A stretch of DNA of 64,000 nt from the NCBI RefSeq assembly GCF_000224415.1, contig NZ_AFXQ01000007.1, forward strand, positions 62,001 through 126,000. The letters run 5' to 3'. The translations under genes were made by a program, and so were the position numbers. Source of the DNA: Citricoccus sp. CH26A (lineage in GTDB: Bacteria > Actinomycetota > Actinomycetes > Actinomycetales > Micrococcaceae). This document shows, piece after piece, positions 52,056-61,971 of the stretch; the first letter of the stretch is position 1, and every line of letters begins with the position of its first letter. Under the pieces are notes generated by a model. It saw only the letters and a list, made by a program, of their open reading frames with translations. It did no database searches and was not told where the DNA came from.

Positions 52056-54553
52056 CTAGGGGTTTGCCTTCAGGCCATCCTCGTCCTCGGCGCCGTCCGG
52101 CTCGTCGGGGCCGTGCATCCGGACCAGCCCCGTGGCCCCGTCGATCGTGACCACCTGCCCCTCGGTGAGCCGGGTGGTGGCGTCGGGCACGCAGATGATC
52201 GCGGGGATGCCGTACTCACGAGCCACGGTGGGTCCGTGGGCGATGGGCGATCCGGTCTCCGTGATGAGGCCACCCAGCGTGAGGAACAGGGGGGTCCAGC
52301 CCGGGTCGGTGGTCGGGGCGACGAGGATGTCACCGGGCTGCAGCCGCGCCTCGGACGGGTGGTGGACGATCCGCACCGGCCCGGTCGCCACACCGGTGGC
52401 GGCCGGCTGGCCGACCAGCACGTCCGGTCCGTGCTCGGCCACTCGCTCGTCCGGCAGGGCCTGCGGATTGGTCCCGTCGGAAAGCAGCAGCCCGGGGACC
52501 TGCCGCCGCCGGGTCTCGCGGTCGTGCTCCCGACGGCGGTCGCTCACCAGCGCGCGCAGGTCGGCTCCGCCGGCGGCCTCGAGGGCCTCGTCCAGCGTCA
52601 GGAACAGGATGTCGTCCGGGTGGTCCAGGATCCCCCGTTCGGCGAGTTCGGCCCCGGCGGCCAGCAGCTGCCGGCGGACCTCCGCCAGGGGGGTGAGCCA
52701 GAGGAACTTGGGCAGCTCCCGCAGGCCGGCCAGCTCGCGGCTGCGGCGCAGCAGGGATCGGGCGATCCGGCCCCGGACCGGGCGGAGGCGCCGGGCCCGG
52801 TCGGTGAGGTCCGCCAGGGCGGCCTCGGCCTCGGCTGCGGCGCGGGCGAACCGGGCGGGCGGGGCCTGGTCCGGGTCGGACACCTGCAGGTACCCGGCCA
52901 GCGCGGCGAAGACCGGGGTGGGGTCGTCGGCCCACCGGGGGGAGCCGACGTCGATCTCGGCACTGCCGCGGATCCCGTACTCCTTCAGGAACCCGGTCAG
53001 GCCGAACTCGGGTAGCTCGCCGCGCAGGAAGCGCGCCGCGAGCTCGTCCGGGGCCGTGCCGAGCAGCAGTTCGCGGTGGGGCGGGCCGCCTCGGCCACGG
53101 ACCACAGCCTCAGGTCCATCTGCGTGGTGACGTTGTGGGGCATGCCGCGCAGGGTCGCGTTCAGCTCACCCGGCCGCAGGATGCCGCGCAGCAACCATCG
53201 GGCCACTCCCTGGGCGATGAGCGCCGCCCACAACGGCGGCAGGGCGCGCATCATCGGCCCGGTCATCGTGGCGTCCTGCAGTCCGGCGGCGGAGCGGATC
53301 CGGCCGGCGGCGTCCGCCGGGGCGGGCCGGGGCTGGTGGCGGACCCTGTCCAGTTCGTCGAACGCGCGCTCGCGGGCGGCGGCCGGCCGCGCCAGGGCGC
53401 GTAGGGCGCCGAACAGCGAGGCCGGGACGAAGGCCAGGAGCAGTCGCGTCGTCGCACGGAGGGATAACGCACGACGCCCGAGGGGAGCGGGTCGTGGCGC
53501 GTAGCGGGGGTCGTCGAGGATGCGGCGCACGCCCCGCGCCACCGCCGGGCCGTAGACCTTCACCATCTCGGGGACGCGGTCGTGCATCCGCGGGCTGCGG
53601 ACGAAGCCGGTGAGGTCCATGAACAGCCGGCCGCCGATGTGCACGAGGAACGAGGAGACCGCCGCATCGTCGACCCCGATGATCTGGAACCAGCGGCGGG
53701 TCACCTCCCGCATCACGGACACGCCCATCGGGGTGACCGGGCGCCGCAGGCCCTGCATGTGGCCGACCTCCATGTAGATCCGGGGGTCCTCGGGATCGAT
53801 CCCGGCCGGAAGCGGGAAGAGGGTGGTGATGGCCCGGGACTGCAGCAGCCACAGGGCGCCCTGGGTGTCGTAGGCGAACTCGATGTCCTGGGGGCTGCCG
53901 AGGGCGCGCTGCACCCGGTGGCCGGCCGCGCGCAGTTCGGCGAGTTGGCCGGGGGAGAGGCAGCCGTGGTGCTGGTCCTCCGGGACGGGACCGCGTGCGG
54001 GCAGCACGTAGTGGTCGGTGTCCATGGTGCCGTCCACCACGCCGGTGCCCAGGCCCGGGACCGCGTCGATGACGGTCTCGGTGCGGGTGCCGGTCAGCGG
54101 GTTGGCGGTGAACATCACCCCGGCGGCGCTCGGGGTGATCATCTCCTGCACGACGACGGCCATCGCCAGGTCCTCGTCCTGCAGTCCCTGCCCGGCCCGG
54201 TAGGCGACGGCGCGCTCGCTGTCGAGGGAGGCCCAGCACTGCCGAATGGCCTCGAGCAGCGCTCTCTCACCCTCCACACCCAGGACGGTGTCCTGCTGTC
54301 CGGCGAAGCTGGCGCCGGGCAGGTCCTCGGCCGTGGCGCTGGACCGCACGGCGACCGGGCCGCCGCCGAGCTGGCGGTAGGCGGTCAGGACCGCGTCCTC
54401 GGGGATGGTCCCGGCCCGGTACGCCGCGGTGGTCAGGCAGAACCCGGCGGGCACCCGCTCGCCCGCGGCGATGAGGGCGCCCAGCCCGGCCGCCTTGCCG
54501 CCGACCGAGGGCGTGAGCTCCGGGGTGATGCGGGTCAGGTCGATGACCTCCAT
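52056..54553 (-). pseudogene. PEP/pyruvate-binding rifampin-phosphotransferase-like enzyme, frame broken once
   Basis: From ATG 54553 the frame gives an ATP-binding PPDK-N-type domain (VGGKAAGLGALIAAGERVPAGF, AVRSSATAEDLPGASFAGQQDT, MFTANPLTGTR) and a middle region to LRLWSVAEAARP. The remainder is in another frame (HRELLLGTAPDELAARFL... to the stop at 52056) and contains the phospho-histidine domain GLITETGSPIAHGPTVAREYGIPAI. Adding one G to the GGGG run 53078-53081 joins them into about 832 residues, the size of PEP synthases and rifampin phosphotransferases. Order ATP-binding then swivel-His domain favours the latter group. Sequencing error or real decay cannot be told apart here. Confidence 0.75.
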
Positions 54554-54740
54554 GAGCGCCTCCCTGGGCGGCCGGACGGGTGAACGGTGGATGGGTCACG
54601 TGGAGGGGCCGGCCGCCGTGCAGCCGATGATCCGGCCCGTGCCGGGGAACGGTCAAGGCCCCGGTGGCCCGGTGGTGTGACGCAGGACGCTCCGGACCGG
54701 TCCGGACATGAGAAACTGACGGCTGAGAGGGGAGAACTCA

Positions 54741-57143
54741 ATGATGGACACAGGTCTGAGCCACGTTCAGGCGGCGGGAACGTCGCGGTCGAACGGGGCG
54801 GGGCAGCCGCACCCTGCCCTGCGACGATTCCTCCGGCAGCCGGTCCCGGATGAGCGGTTGCTCGTCATCCGGGCGCCCGGTGGGACGGGTGCGGAATGGT
54901 TCGCGGCCGGCTGGGTGGAACGGGGCCCGGGAGCGCCCCGGGAGGCCCCGGACGCCGCAGTGCAGGAACGGGTCCTGCGGTGGGACAGCGCGCTCGAGGA
55001 CGCCGAGGCGTTCAGCCGACGGGTCGGACGGTGCCTGGCCGAACAGGACGGCCCGGTGGCGGTGGTCGCCAGCGCGAACGCCCCCATCCACGACGTGGCG
55101 GCCGTCCACCCGTGCCGCTTCGCCGACGCGACGGACGTGCTGCTGACCCCCGAGGAGATCGGCACGCTGATGGGGTCACGGGCCGGTGGGCCGGTGCCGC
55201 AGGCGTCCGGGGATCCAACGGCGCTCTACCGTCTCACCGGGGGGTGGCTCGTGGCCGTCCGGGCGCTGCTCACCCCGTCACCGTCCCCCCGGGCGGCACG
55301 CCAGGCCCTGATCGTTCCCCTGTTGCAGTGGCTGAGGGCCCGTGACCCCTGGGGTGTCATGGCCGAGACGGCCTACCTACCGGAGTTCAGTGACGCCGTC
55401 CTGGGTCATTTCCACCCGGCCAGCGGGTCCCCCGCCCCGGCGTTGCGGGACCTGGTGACCGAGGCCCTGGTCCGTGACGACGGCGCGGGACGGTGGTTCA
55501 TGCCCGAACTGGTCCGGTGGTGCCTCACGGACTGGCTGCAGGAGAAGGCGCCCGACCGGGTGGAGGCGATGGTGCGCGCCGCGGTGGAGGCCACGGACCG
55601 GGCCGGGCGGGTGGGCGTGGCCCTGGAGACCGCCGCCCGGCGCGGGGCATGGGTCCCCTTCGACACCGTGCTGGCCGACCGGGCCGCCGAGCTGTTCACG
55701 TCCGACGCGCGGTACCTCCGGTCGCTGCTGGCCCGCATCCCCGAGCCCGTGCTCGCCCAGAAGGACCACCTGCGCGTGGCCCTGCGGATCATGGCCTCGG
55801 CCGGGCCCGAGGGATTGACCCTGCCCCTGCCGACCGTGGAACCGGACCTGCGCAAGGACCGGACCGCGGCCCGGTTGCGGGCGCGCGCTGCCCGCAAGTA
55901 CCTCACGCCGAACGGTCGTGCGGTGGCGTACGGGATGGTGGAGATCAGCTACCTGCGGTTGTCCGGCCACTACGCGGCGGCCGCCGACGCCGCGGTCCAG
56001 CTGCGCAGAGCCGTGCGGGGGGCGCTGGACTCCGGGCCCATCAGCATCCCCCTGGCCGGCATCGCCGAACTGCACGCGGGCCTGTGCCTGCACCTGGCCG
56101 ACCGGCTCGACGAGGCGGGACTGGCCTACACCAGCGCCCTCCACCTGGCCCGTCACGCCAGCCACGACTTCCTGAGGGCCGACGCCCTGTCGAAGCTGGC
56201 CCTGCTCGCGGCGCACCAGGGGGAGTTCCAGCCGGCCCGGTCCTGGCTGGCGCAACTGGACGAACCGCTGTCCAGGGTCGGCAGGGGCCGGCGGCAGGTG
56301 AGCAGGTGCGGGGACCTCGCCCGTGCCTGGTGTGCCCTGGCGGCACTGGACCTGGAGACGGCCGGCGAGGTGCTGGCCCGGTTGCCGGCCGAACCGGACA
56401 CGGACGAGTTCTGGTCGGCGCATGCCCAGCTGCTGGCGCTGCTGCGTACCCTCCGCGGGGACCCGGACACCGCCCGAGCGCAACTCCGGACCCTGCGCCG
56501 GGACCGGCCCTACGCCTCCCGGGCCGCCCTGGCCGACCGCCTGCTGACCGAGGCCCACCACTACGCCGAACTGGTGGGCGGGACCGCCTCGGAGATCCGC
56601 GGCTGGCAGCAGAACTCCGCCCTGGCCAACCTGGAGGCGTGCCGCTGCCTGGGCCAGGGGTCCGTGGAGGGTGCCCTGCGCGCCCTGAGCCGGCCACCGC
56701 GCGTCGGGCGCCAGCAACGGGCGGTGGCCGCACTGCTGCGGTCCTATGCCACGTCGGTGGCGGGGGACGGGACCGCCGAGGGGCTGCCGGACGAGGCCGC
56801 GGACCTGTCCGGCCCGGACGGGGAACTGATCGACCTGGTCACGCTCGTCCACCTGGGGTGCCTACCGGACCTGTTGCGGTTCGGCATCGTCACCGAGGAC
56901 CAGGCGGCACGGTTGTCCGCGCTGCCGCAGCCGGTGCTGGCCCGCGAACAACCGCCCGTGCTGACGGCCCGGGAGCGGGAGGTGCTGGAGTTGTTGCGGC
57001 AGGGGATGACGCGCCGGCAGATGGCCGAGCACACCGTCCGGTCCGAGAACACCATCAAGGGCCAGCTGCGGAGCCTGTACGCCAAGCTCGGCGCCGAGAA
57101 GGCCTCGGACGCCCTCGAGCGGGCCCAGCACCTCGGGCTCTGA
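54741..57143 (+). CDS. Large LuxR-family regulator with degenerate ATPase motif
   Basis: An 800-residue protein laid out like MalT-type (STAND) regulators, with a C-terminal LuxR helix-turn-helix (LTAREREVLELLRQGMTRRQMAEHTVRSENTIKGQLRSLYAKLG, about 735-790) and a long helical repeat region in the middle. Where MalT has a P-loop GxxxxGK(T/S) the sequence is APGGTGAEW (near residue 45), lacking the Lys and Ser/Thr, and the Walker B region reads VAVVASANAP without acids. It therefore probably does not hydrolyse ATP. It is divergent from the PEP-utilising enzyme gene and may control it. Confidence 0.8.
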   Translation: MMDTGLSHVQAAGTSRSNGAGQPHPALRRFLRQPVPDERLLVIRAPGGTGAEWFAAGWVERGPGAPREAPDAAVQERVLRWDSALEDAEAFSRRVGRCLAEQDGPVAVVASANAPIHDVAAVHPCRFADATDVLLTPEEIGTLMGSRAGGPVPQASGDPTALYRLTGGWLVAVRALLTPSPSPRAARQALIVPLLQWLRARDPWGVMAETAYLPEFSDAVLGHFHPASGSPAPALRDLVTEALVRDDGAGRWFMPELVRWCLTDWLQEKAPDRVEAMVRAAVEATDRAGRVGVALETAARRGAWVPFDTVLADRAAELFTSDARYLRSLLARIPEPVLAQKDHLRVALRIMASAGPEGLTLPLPTVEPDLRKDRTAARLRARAARKYLTPNGRAVAYGMVEISYLRLSGHYAAAADAAVQLRRAVRGALDSGPISIPLAGIAELHAGLCLHLADRLDEAGLAYTSALHLARHASHDFLRADALSKLALLAAHQGEFQPARSWLAQLDEPLSRVGRGRRQVSRCGDLARAWCALAALDLETAGEVLARLPAEPDTDEFWSAHAQLLALLRTLRGDPDTARAQLRTLRRDRPYASRAALADRLLTEAHHYAELVGGTASEIRGWQQNSALANLEACRCLGQGSVEGALRALSRPPRVGRQQRAVAALLRSYATSVAGDGTAEGLPDEAADLSGPDGELIDLVTLVHLGCLPDLLRFGIVTEDQAARLSALPQPVLAREQPPVLTAREREVLELLRQGMTRRQMAEHTVRSENTIKGQLRSLYAKLGAEKASDALERAQHLGL

Positions 57144-57167
57144 GGCGCCGGCGCGTCCGGCAGCGCG

Positions 57168-57185
57168 GTCACCCTGCCCGGTGAC
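57168..57185. promoter_or_regulatory. Palindrome upstream of the MntR-like gene
   Basis: GTCACC (57168-57173) and GGTGAC (57180-57185) flank six bases, just before the TATCCT -10 box at 57196-57201. A possible operator, or a terminator for the LuxR gene. Confidence 0.4.
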
Positions 57186-57207
57186 GCGGTGTCGCTATCC
57201 TGTGAGC

Positions 57208-57888
57208 GTGTCTGTCTCCCGGCTCTCGACCAGTTCCCAGAACTATCTCAAGGTCGTCTGGGTGCTGCAGGAGTGGTCGGACGAACCGGTGACGCCCTCG
57301 GCGCTCGCGGCCCGTGCCGGGGTCCGGTTGTCCACGGCCTCGGACGCGATCCGCAAGCTCTCCGACCAGGGCCTGCTGCTGCACTCCCCGTACGGGTCGG
57401 TCGAATTGTCCGAGGAGGGCCGGCAGCTCGCCGTGGAGATGGTGCGCCGTCACCGGCTCATCGAGACGTTCCTCGTGGAGGTCCTGGGCTACGGGTGGGA
57501 CCAGGTGCACGACGAGGCCGAGACCCTGGAACACGCGGTCTCCGACTTCATGGTCGAGCGCATGGACGACTACCTCGGCCGCCCGCGCCGGGATCCCCAC
57601 GGTGACCCCATCCCCGGGCCGGACGGGGCCGTCGACCTGCCGGACGCCGTCGTGCTCTCGGCCCTGGAACCGGGCACCGCCGGCACGGTCGAGCGGATCT
57701 CGGACGCGGACCCGGGCCTGCTGCAGTTCTTCGCGGACCGCGGTATCGGCGTCGGCACGCGGGTCGAGGTCCGGGCCGGGGCCCCCTACTCGGACTCGGT
57801 CGAGGTCCGGGTGCAGGGCCGGGCCGACGCCCTGGCCCTGGGGCGCCCGGCCGCGGAGATGGTCTGGGTCAGCGCGGCGCCGCGCTAG
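57208..57888 (+). CDS. DtxR/MntR-family metal-dependent regulator
   Basis: A 226-residue DtxR-family repressor: helix-turn-helix (VVWVLQEWSDEPVTPSALAARAGVRLSTASDAIRKLSDQGLLLH), a dimerisation and metal-binding middle (MVRRHRLIETFLVEVLGYGWDQVHDEAETLEHAVSDFM) and a C-terminal SH3-like FeoA-type domain. The metal-binding residues and its location beside a manganese-type importer favour MntR. GTG 57208 is chosen because TATCCT ends six bases earlier (leaderless). The last 20 bases overlap the convergent permease gene. Confidence 0.85.
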   Translation: MSVSRLSTSSQNYLKVVWVLQEWSDEPVTPSALAARAGVRLSTASDAIRKLSDQGLLLHSPYGSVELSEEGRQLAVEMVRRHRLIETFLVEVLGYGWDQVHDEAETLEHAVSDFMVERMDDYLGRPRRDPHGDPIPGPDGAVDLPDAVVLSALEPGTAGTVERISDADPGLLQFFADRGIGVGTRVEVRAGAPYSDSVEVRVQGRADALALGRPAAEMVWVSAAPR

Positions 57889-58849
57889 CGACCGTGGGGG
57901 AGGACCCGCCGGGCACCGGGTGGGACGCCCCGCCCGCAGTATCTGCCGGCCCGGGGACCGGGACCGCCGCACCGGCGGGAGGCCCGACGCCGGCCGGCCC
58001 GTGCCGCCGTCGGGTCAGGTACCGGCCCAGCAACCCGTGCCGCGGCCCGAACAGGTAGACGAGGGCGAACACGGCGCCGTGCACCAGCACCACGAGCCCG
58101 CCCGAGGCGGCGTCCAACCAGTAGCTGAGGTAGATCCCGACCACCGAGCAGGCCACGGAGACCAGCGGGGCGATCACCAGCATCCGCCCGAAGCGGTCCG
58201 TGAGCAGGTACGCGGTGGCGCCGGGGATGATCAGCAGCGCCACCACCAGGATCACCCCGACCACCTGCAGGGTCACCACGCAGGTCAGGGCCAGCACACC
58301 AAGCAGCAGCGCGCCCAGCCGGCGCGGGTTCAGCCCGATCGCGTGCGCATGGGTGGGGTCGAAGGCGTACAGGGTCAGGTCCCGGCGCTTGATGACCAGC
58401 ACGGCGAACGCGACGGCGGCGAGCACCCCGATCTGCACCAGCTCGGCGGTGGAGACGCCCAGGATGTTGCCGAAGATGATGTGGTTCAGGTCCGTCTGGC
58501 TGGGGGTGACCGAGATCAGCACCAGACCGAGGGCGAACAGCGTGGTGAAGACGATGCCGATGGCGGCGTCCTCCTTGACCCGGCTGGTGTCCCGCAGGCC
58601 GCCGATCAGCGCCACGGCGAGGAAGCCGAACACCAGGGCGCCCAGCGCGAAGGGCACGCCGAGCACGTAGGCGATCACCACCCCGGGCAGCACGGCGTGC
58701 GAGACGGCGTCGCCCATGAGGGACCAACCCACCAGTACCAGCCAGCAGGACAGCAGGGAGCAGACCACGGCGGCGATGGCCGCGGTGGCCAGGGCGCGGA
58801 CCATGAAGTCGTACTGGAGCGGTTCCAGGAGCAGCTCGAGCGGGGTCAT
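57869..58849 (-). CDS. Manganese/zinc-type ABC transporter permease
   Basis: A 326-residue membrane protein with eight or nine helices of the MntB/ZnuB class (LVGWSLMGDAVSHAVLPGVVIAYVLG, RDLTLYAFDPTHAHAIGLNPRRLG, LLIIPGATAYLLTDRF). The C-terminal 50 residues are a Pro/Ala-rich tail. ATG 58849 overlaps the ATPase stop. It is the last gene of the metal operon and overlaps the convergent regulator by 20 bases. Confidence 0.88.
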   Translation of the reverse strand: MTPLELLLEPLQYDFMVRALATAAIAAVVCSLLSCWLVLVGWSLMGDAVSHAVLPGVVIAYVLGVPFALGALVFGFLAVALIGGLRDTSRVKEDAAIGIVFTTLFALGLVLISVTPSQTDLNHIIFGNILGVSTAELVQIGVLAAVAFAVLVIKRRDLTLYAFDPTHAHAIGLNPRRLGALLLGVLALTCVVTLQVVGVILVVALLIIPGATAYLLTDRFGRMLVIAPLVSVACSVVGIYLSYWLDAASGGLVVLVHGAVFALVYLFGPRHGLLGRYLTRRRHGPAGVGPPAGAAVPVPGPADTAGGASHPVPGGSSPTVASAAPR

Positions 58850-59619
58850 GGCGTCTCGATCCGGTCGGGGGCGGCGGGGGTCGCGGGAGTGGCGGGGGTC
58901 GCGGAGGGGTCCAGGCCGAAGGCCATCGCGAGCCGTTCCGGCCGCAGGGCCTCGGCCACCGGCCCGTGGAACAGCACCCGGCGCATCAGCAGGATCGCCT
59001 CGTCGGCCAACTCGGGCAGGGCGTGCAGGTCGTGGGTGGAGACCAGGACGGTCCGGCCGTCGTCGGCCAACTGGCGCAACAACCGCACGATCGTGGCCTC
59101 GGAGGCCTTGTCCACGCCGGCGAAGGGCTCGTCCAGCAGCAGCACGCGGGCGTCCTGGGCGAGGCCCCGGGCCACGAAGGCCCGCTTGCGCTGGCCCCCC
59201 GAGAGCTGGCCGATCTGCCGGTCCGCGTAGTCGGTCAGCTCCACCCGTTCCAGGGCCTGCTCGACGGCAGCCCGGTCGGCCGCCCGCGGCCGGCGGGTGA
59301 GGCCGAGGCGCCCGTAGCGGCCCATCATGACCACGTCCCGGACCGAGACGGGGAACGCCCAGTCCACCTCCTCGCTCTGCGGGACGTAGCCGATCAATCC
59401 CTGCCGCCGGGCGACCGTGGGGGAGTGGCCATCGATGCGGACCTGTCCGCGCTCGGGGCGCAGGCTGCCGATGACGGTCTTGAACAGGGAGGACTTGCCG
59501 GAGCCGTTCATCCCGATCAGTCCGGTGACCCGCCCGGGGGCGACGCCGGCGCTGACGCCGTCCAGGGCGAGCACGTTGCCGTACCGCACGACCACGTCGG
59601 TGACCTCGATGGCGCCCAT
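58846..59619 (-). CDS. Manganese/zinc-type ABC transporter ATP-binding protein
   Basis: A 257-residue ATPase with Walker [10 protein letters not shown] near residue 36, signature LSGGQRKR near 138, Walker [13 protein letters not shown] near 160 and switch His near 195 ([10 protein letters not shown]). [22 protein letters not shown] is typical of the MntA/ZnuC group. The C-terminal 15 residues contain [10 protein letters not shown] repeats. Its start overlaps the stop of the binding-protein gene by one base. Confidence 0.9.
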   Translation of the reverse strand: MGAIEVTDVVVRYGNVLALDGVSAGVAPGRVTGLIGMNGSGKSSLFKTVIGSLRPERGQVRIDGHSPTVARRQGLIGYVPQSEEVDWAFPVSVRDVVMMGRYGRLGLTRRPRAADRAAVEQALERVELTDYADRQIGQLSGGQRKRAFVARGLAQDARVLLLDEPFAGVDKASEATIVRLLRQLADDGRTVLVSTHDLHALPELADEAILLMRRVLFHGPVAEALRPERLAMAFGLDPSATPATPATPAAPDRIETP

Positions 59620-60575
59620 CAGTCGCCCTGTCCCGTGAGCCCGGCGACGATGGTGTCCGCGTCATGGCGGATGAGGTCCAGGTAGGTGGGGACCGGCCCG
59701 TCGGGCTCGGAGAGGGAGTCCACGTACAGCGTGCCGCCGTAGACGGCGTCCGTGGCCGCGACCACCTGCTGCATGGGCGCGTCCGAGACCGTCGACTCGC
59801 AGAACACCGCCGGGACGTCCTGGTCCCGGACGAACTCGATGGTGTCCGCGATCTGCTGCGGGGTGGCCTGCTGCTCCGCGTTGACCGGCCAGATGTAGCG
59901 TTCCTCCAGTCCGGCATCCCGGGCCAGGTAGGAGAACGCCCCCTCGCACGTCACCAGGGCGCGCTGCTGCTCGGGCAGGTGCGCGAGGTCCTCGACGAGG
60001 TCGTCCTGGACCTGCTGCAGTTGCGCCTTGTAATCGTCCCCGTTGGCGGCGAAGTCCGCGGCGTGCTCGGGGGCGAGGTCGCTGAACGAGGCGACCATGG
60101 TGTCCACGTAGGCCTGCACGTTCTGCGGGCTCATCCAGGCGTGCGGGTTCGGCAGGCCGGCGTAGGCGTCCCCCGTGATGTCCAGGACCTCCACGCCCTC
60201 GGAGACCACCACGTGCGGCACGCCGGCCTGGTCCGAGAACTGCTCGAACCAGAGCTCCAGGTTCAGGCCGTTGTCCAGGATCAGGTCCGCCTCGGAGGCC
60301 TTGGCCACGTCCCGGGGCGTCGGTTCGTACCCGTGGATCTCCGCCCCGACCTTGGTGATCGACTCCACCCGCAGGTGCTCCCCGGCCACGTTCCGGGCGA
60401 TGTCCGCCAGCACGGTGAACGTGGTCAGGACCATGGGGGCGTCCGGGTCCGCTCCCTGGGCCCCGTTGCCGGCGTCACCGTCCGTCCCGGCCGGCCCCGA
60501 GCACCCCGTCAGTCCCAGGGTTGCTGCCGTCAGGGCGGCGGCCAGGACCGTCGCCCATCCTTTGTGTCGCGCCAT
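59619..60575 (-). CDS. Manganese/zinc-type ABC substrate-binding lipoprotein
   Basis: A 318-residue cluster A-I lipoprotein (lipobox LTGC, Cys25) of the PsaA/MntC/ZnuA class. Likely metal ligands are His in GAEIHGYEPTP, His in LPNPHAWMSP, and the acidic residues of CEGAFSYLARD and CESTVSDAPMQ. There is no long His-rich loop, which favours manganese over zinc. ATG 60575 follows GGAGGGAGT; starts at 60590 and 60719 are less likely. First gene of the operon, with a palindromic operator just upstream. Confidence 0.88.
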   Translation of the reverse strand: MARHKGWATVLAAALTAATLGLTGCSGPAGTDGDAGNGAQGADPDAPMVLTTFTVLADIARNVAGEHLRVESITKVGAEIHGYEPTPRDVAKASEADLILDNGLNLELWFEQFSDQAGVPHVVVSEGVEVLDITGDAYAGLPNPHAWMSPQNVQAYVDTMVASFSDLAPEHAADFAANGDDYKAQLQQVQDDLVEDLAHLPEQQRALVTCEGAFSYLARDAGLEERYIWPVNAEQQATPQQIADTIEFVRDQDVPAVFCESTVSDAPMQQVVAATDAVYGGTLYVDSLSEPDGPVPTYLDLIRHDADTIVAGLTGQGD

Positions 60576-60606
60576 CGCGACTCCCTCCATCACGCATTCC
60601 CGCAAA

Positions 60607-60624
60607 TGTTCGTCTTGACGAACA
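60607..60624. promoter_or_regulatory. 18-bp palindromic operator of the metal importer
   Basis: TGTTCGTC-TT-GACGAACA is a perfect 8-2-8 palindrome 32 bases before the binding-protein start. On the minus strand TATCCT (60636-60631) is the likely -10 box, and the palindrome follows it within seven bases, covering the transcription start. The TGTTC-GAACA ends resemble actinobacterial MntR boxes, so the MntR-like protein at 57208 is the obvious repressor. Confidence 0.75.
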
Positions 60625-60826
60625 AAAAAGAGGATAGCAGCGAACTCGCGCAGGGCGGCAGGGCTGGAGTGCCGTCCTCGCGGCGTGCGACGGGGCGCGG
60701 TGCGGGTCCCTCTCTCCACTAGCGGAGACTCGGTCTCGCCGTCAGGGGTGCGCCTGGCGCAGCGAGAATCCGGCCTATGCTGTGTCAGTCGTCACACGCC
60801 AGCCCCTGCAGTCGCGAAGGAGCATC

Positions 60827-61117
60827 ATGAGCGCTGAGTCCCCCCGCTGCGAGGTCCAGCTCGAGAACGACCACTTTCGCGTGACGAAGTGGACGCTCGA
60901 CCCCGGACAGACCATCCCCATGCACCGGCATGACCACGAGTACGTGGTGATCCCGCTCGTCTCCCGCACCATGCACGTGACGAATGCCGACGGCAGCGAG
61001 GTGGTGGCCGAGCTCGTGACGGGGCAGAGCTACACCCGTCCCGCCGGCACCGAGCACCGGGTGGAGAACCGGGAGGCGTCAGGCACGGTCGTCTTCGTGG
61101 AGGTGGAGCACCTGTAA
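60827..61117 (+). CDS. Small cupin-domain protein
   Basis: A 96-residue single cupin barrel with TLDPGQTIPMHRHDHEYVVIPL (metal-binding His-x-His and Glu) and YTRPAGTEHRVENREAS. Cupins of this size are metal-dependent enzymes or sensors of varied function. GAAGGAGCATC precedes the ATG. It lies divergent from the metal importer and convergent with the GntR gene; no partner is evident. Confidence 0.8.
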   Translation: MSAESPRCEVQLENDHFRVTKWTLDPGQTIPMHRHDHEYVVIPLVSRTMHVTNADGSEVVAELVTGQSYTRPAGTEHRVENREASGTVVFVEVEHL

Positions 61118-61157
61118 CGGGCCACCGACCATGACGTGACGTCCAGGGGGCGAGGGC

Positions 61158-61805
61158 CTACCGCCGCGCCGCGTCCTGGAACATCGCCAGCCGCAGGGTC
61201 CGGGCGGTGGTCATGTGCGCCCGCATGGCCTCGCGTGCCGCCTCGCCGTCCCGCGCGCGGATGCGGTCCACGATGTGCTCGTGCTCGTCCAGGGCCTGGT
61301 CCCAGCGCCCGGGCCGGGTGAGCGTGGAGACGGGGGCGTGGATCTGGTGGGTGGCCAGCCGGTCCAGCAGGTCCTTGAGCACCGGGTTCCGGGTGGCCGA
61401 CCACAGGGCCTCGTGGAACTCGACGTTGGTGGTCAGCCGGGTGGCGTTGTCCGGGTCCTGCAGCTCGCGGTCCCGGGCCAGTAGCGCGTCCAGGCGCACC
61501 AGGTCCATCTCGGTGCGGGCGCTCGCGGCCTCGAAGGCGGCCTGTCCCTCGAGCAGGATGCGCAGGTCGTACACCTGCATCAGCTCCTCGGGGTCGAGGC
61601 GGCGCACCTGCAGCCCGCGGACGCCGCGCTCGAGCAGACCCTCCTGCTGCAGCCGTCCCAGCGCCTCGCGCACCGGGGTGCGGGAGACCCCGAAGCGCTC
61701 CGCCAGGCCCACCTCGCGGAAGGGCGTGCCGGGTTCGTGCGCGCCGTGCAGGATCTCGGCCTTGAGCGCGGCATGGATCGCGGTCGCATCCACCTTCACG
61801 GCCAT
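61158..61805 (-). CDS. GntR-family regulator (FCD domain)
   Basis: A 215-residue regulator with a winged helix-turn-helix (FREVGLAERFGVSRTPVREALGRLQQEGLLE) and an FCD effector domain (DLRILLEGQAAFEAASART, NVEFHEALWSATRNPVLKDLL, DEHEHIVDRIRARDGEAAREAMRAHM) whose His/Asp residues can hold a metal. It is downstream of the TcuA-like gene on the same strand, 166 bases away, and is the obvious candidate to bind the palindrome at 63519. AGGAAGGACAGCC precedes the ATG. Confidence 0.9.
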   Translation of the reverse strand: MAVKVDATAIHAALKAEILHGAHEPGTPFREVGLAERFGVSRTPVREALGRLQQEGLLERGVRGLQVRRLDPEELMQVYDLRILLEGQAAFEAASARTEMDLVRLDALLARDRELQDPDNATRLTTNVEFHEALWSATRNPVLKDLLDRLATHQIHAPVSTLTRPGRWDQALDEHEHIVDRIRARDGEAAREAMRAHMTTARTLRLAMFQDAARR

Positions 61806-61971
61806 CGGCTGTCCTTCCTGCTGGTCTGCTGCGGCTCTCCGCCGTCTCGATGCTGGGTCGATCTCGGACGAGTCCCGCCCCCGCCCGGCGGGGCAGGGGC
61901 GGGACGCGCACCGGGTCCTGCCAGCCGGCGTCGGGCCTCACTGGCACGACGCCGGCCGGTGGGTCAGGCTG

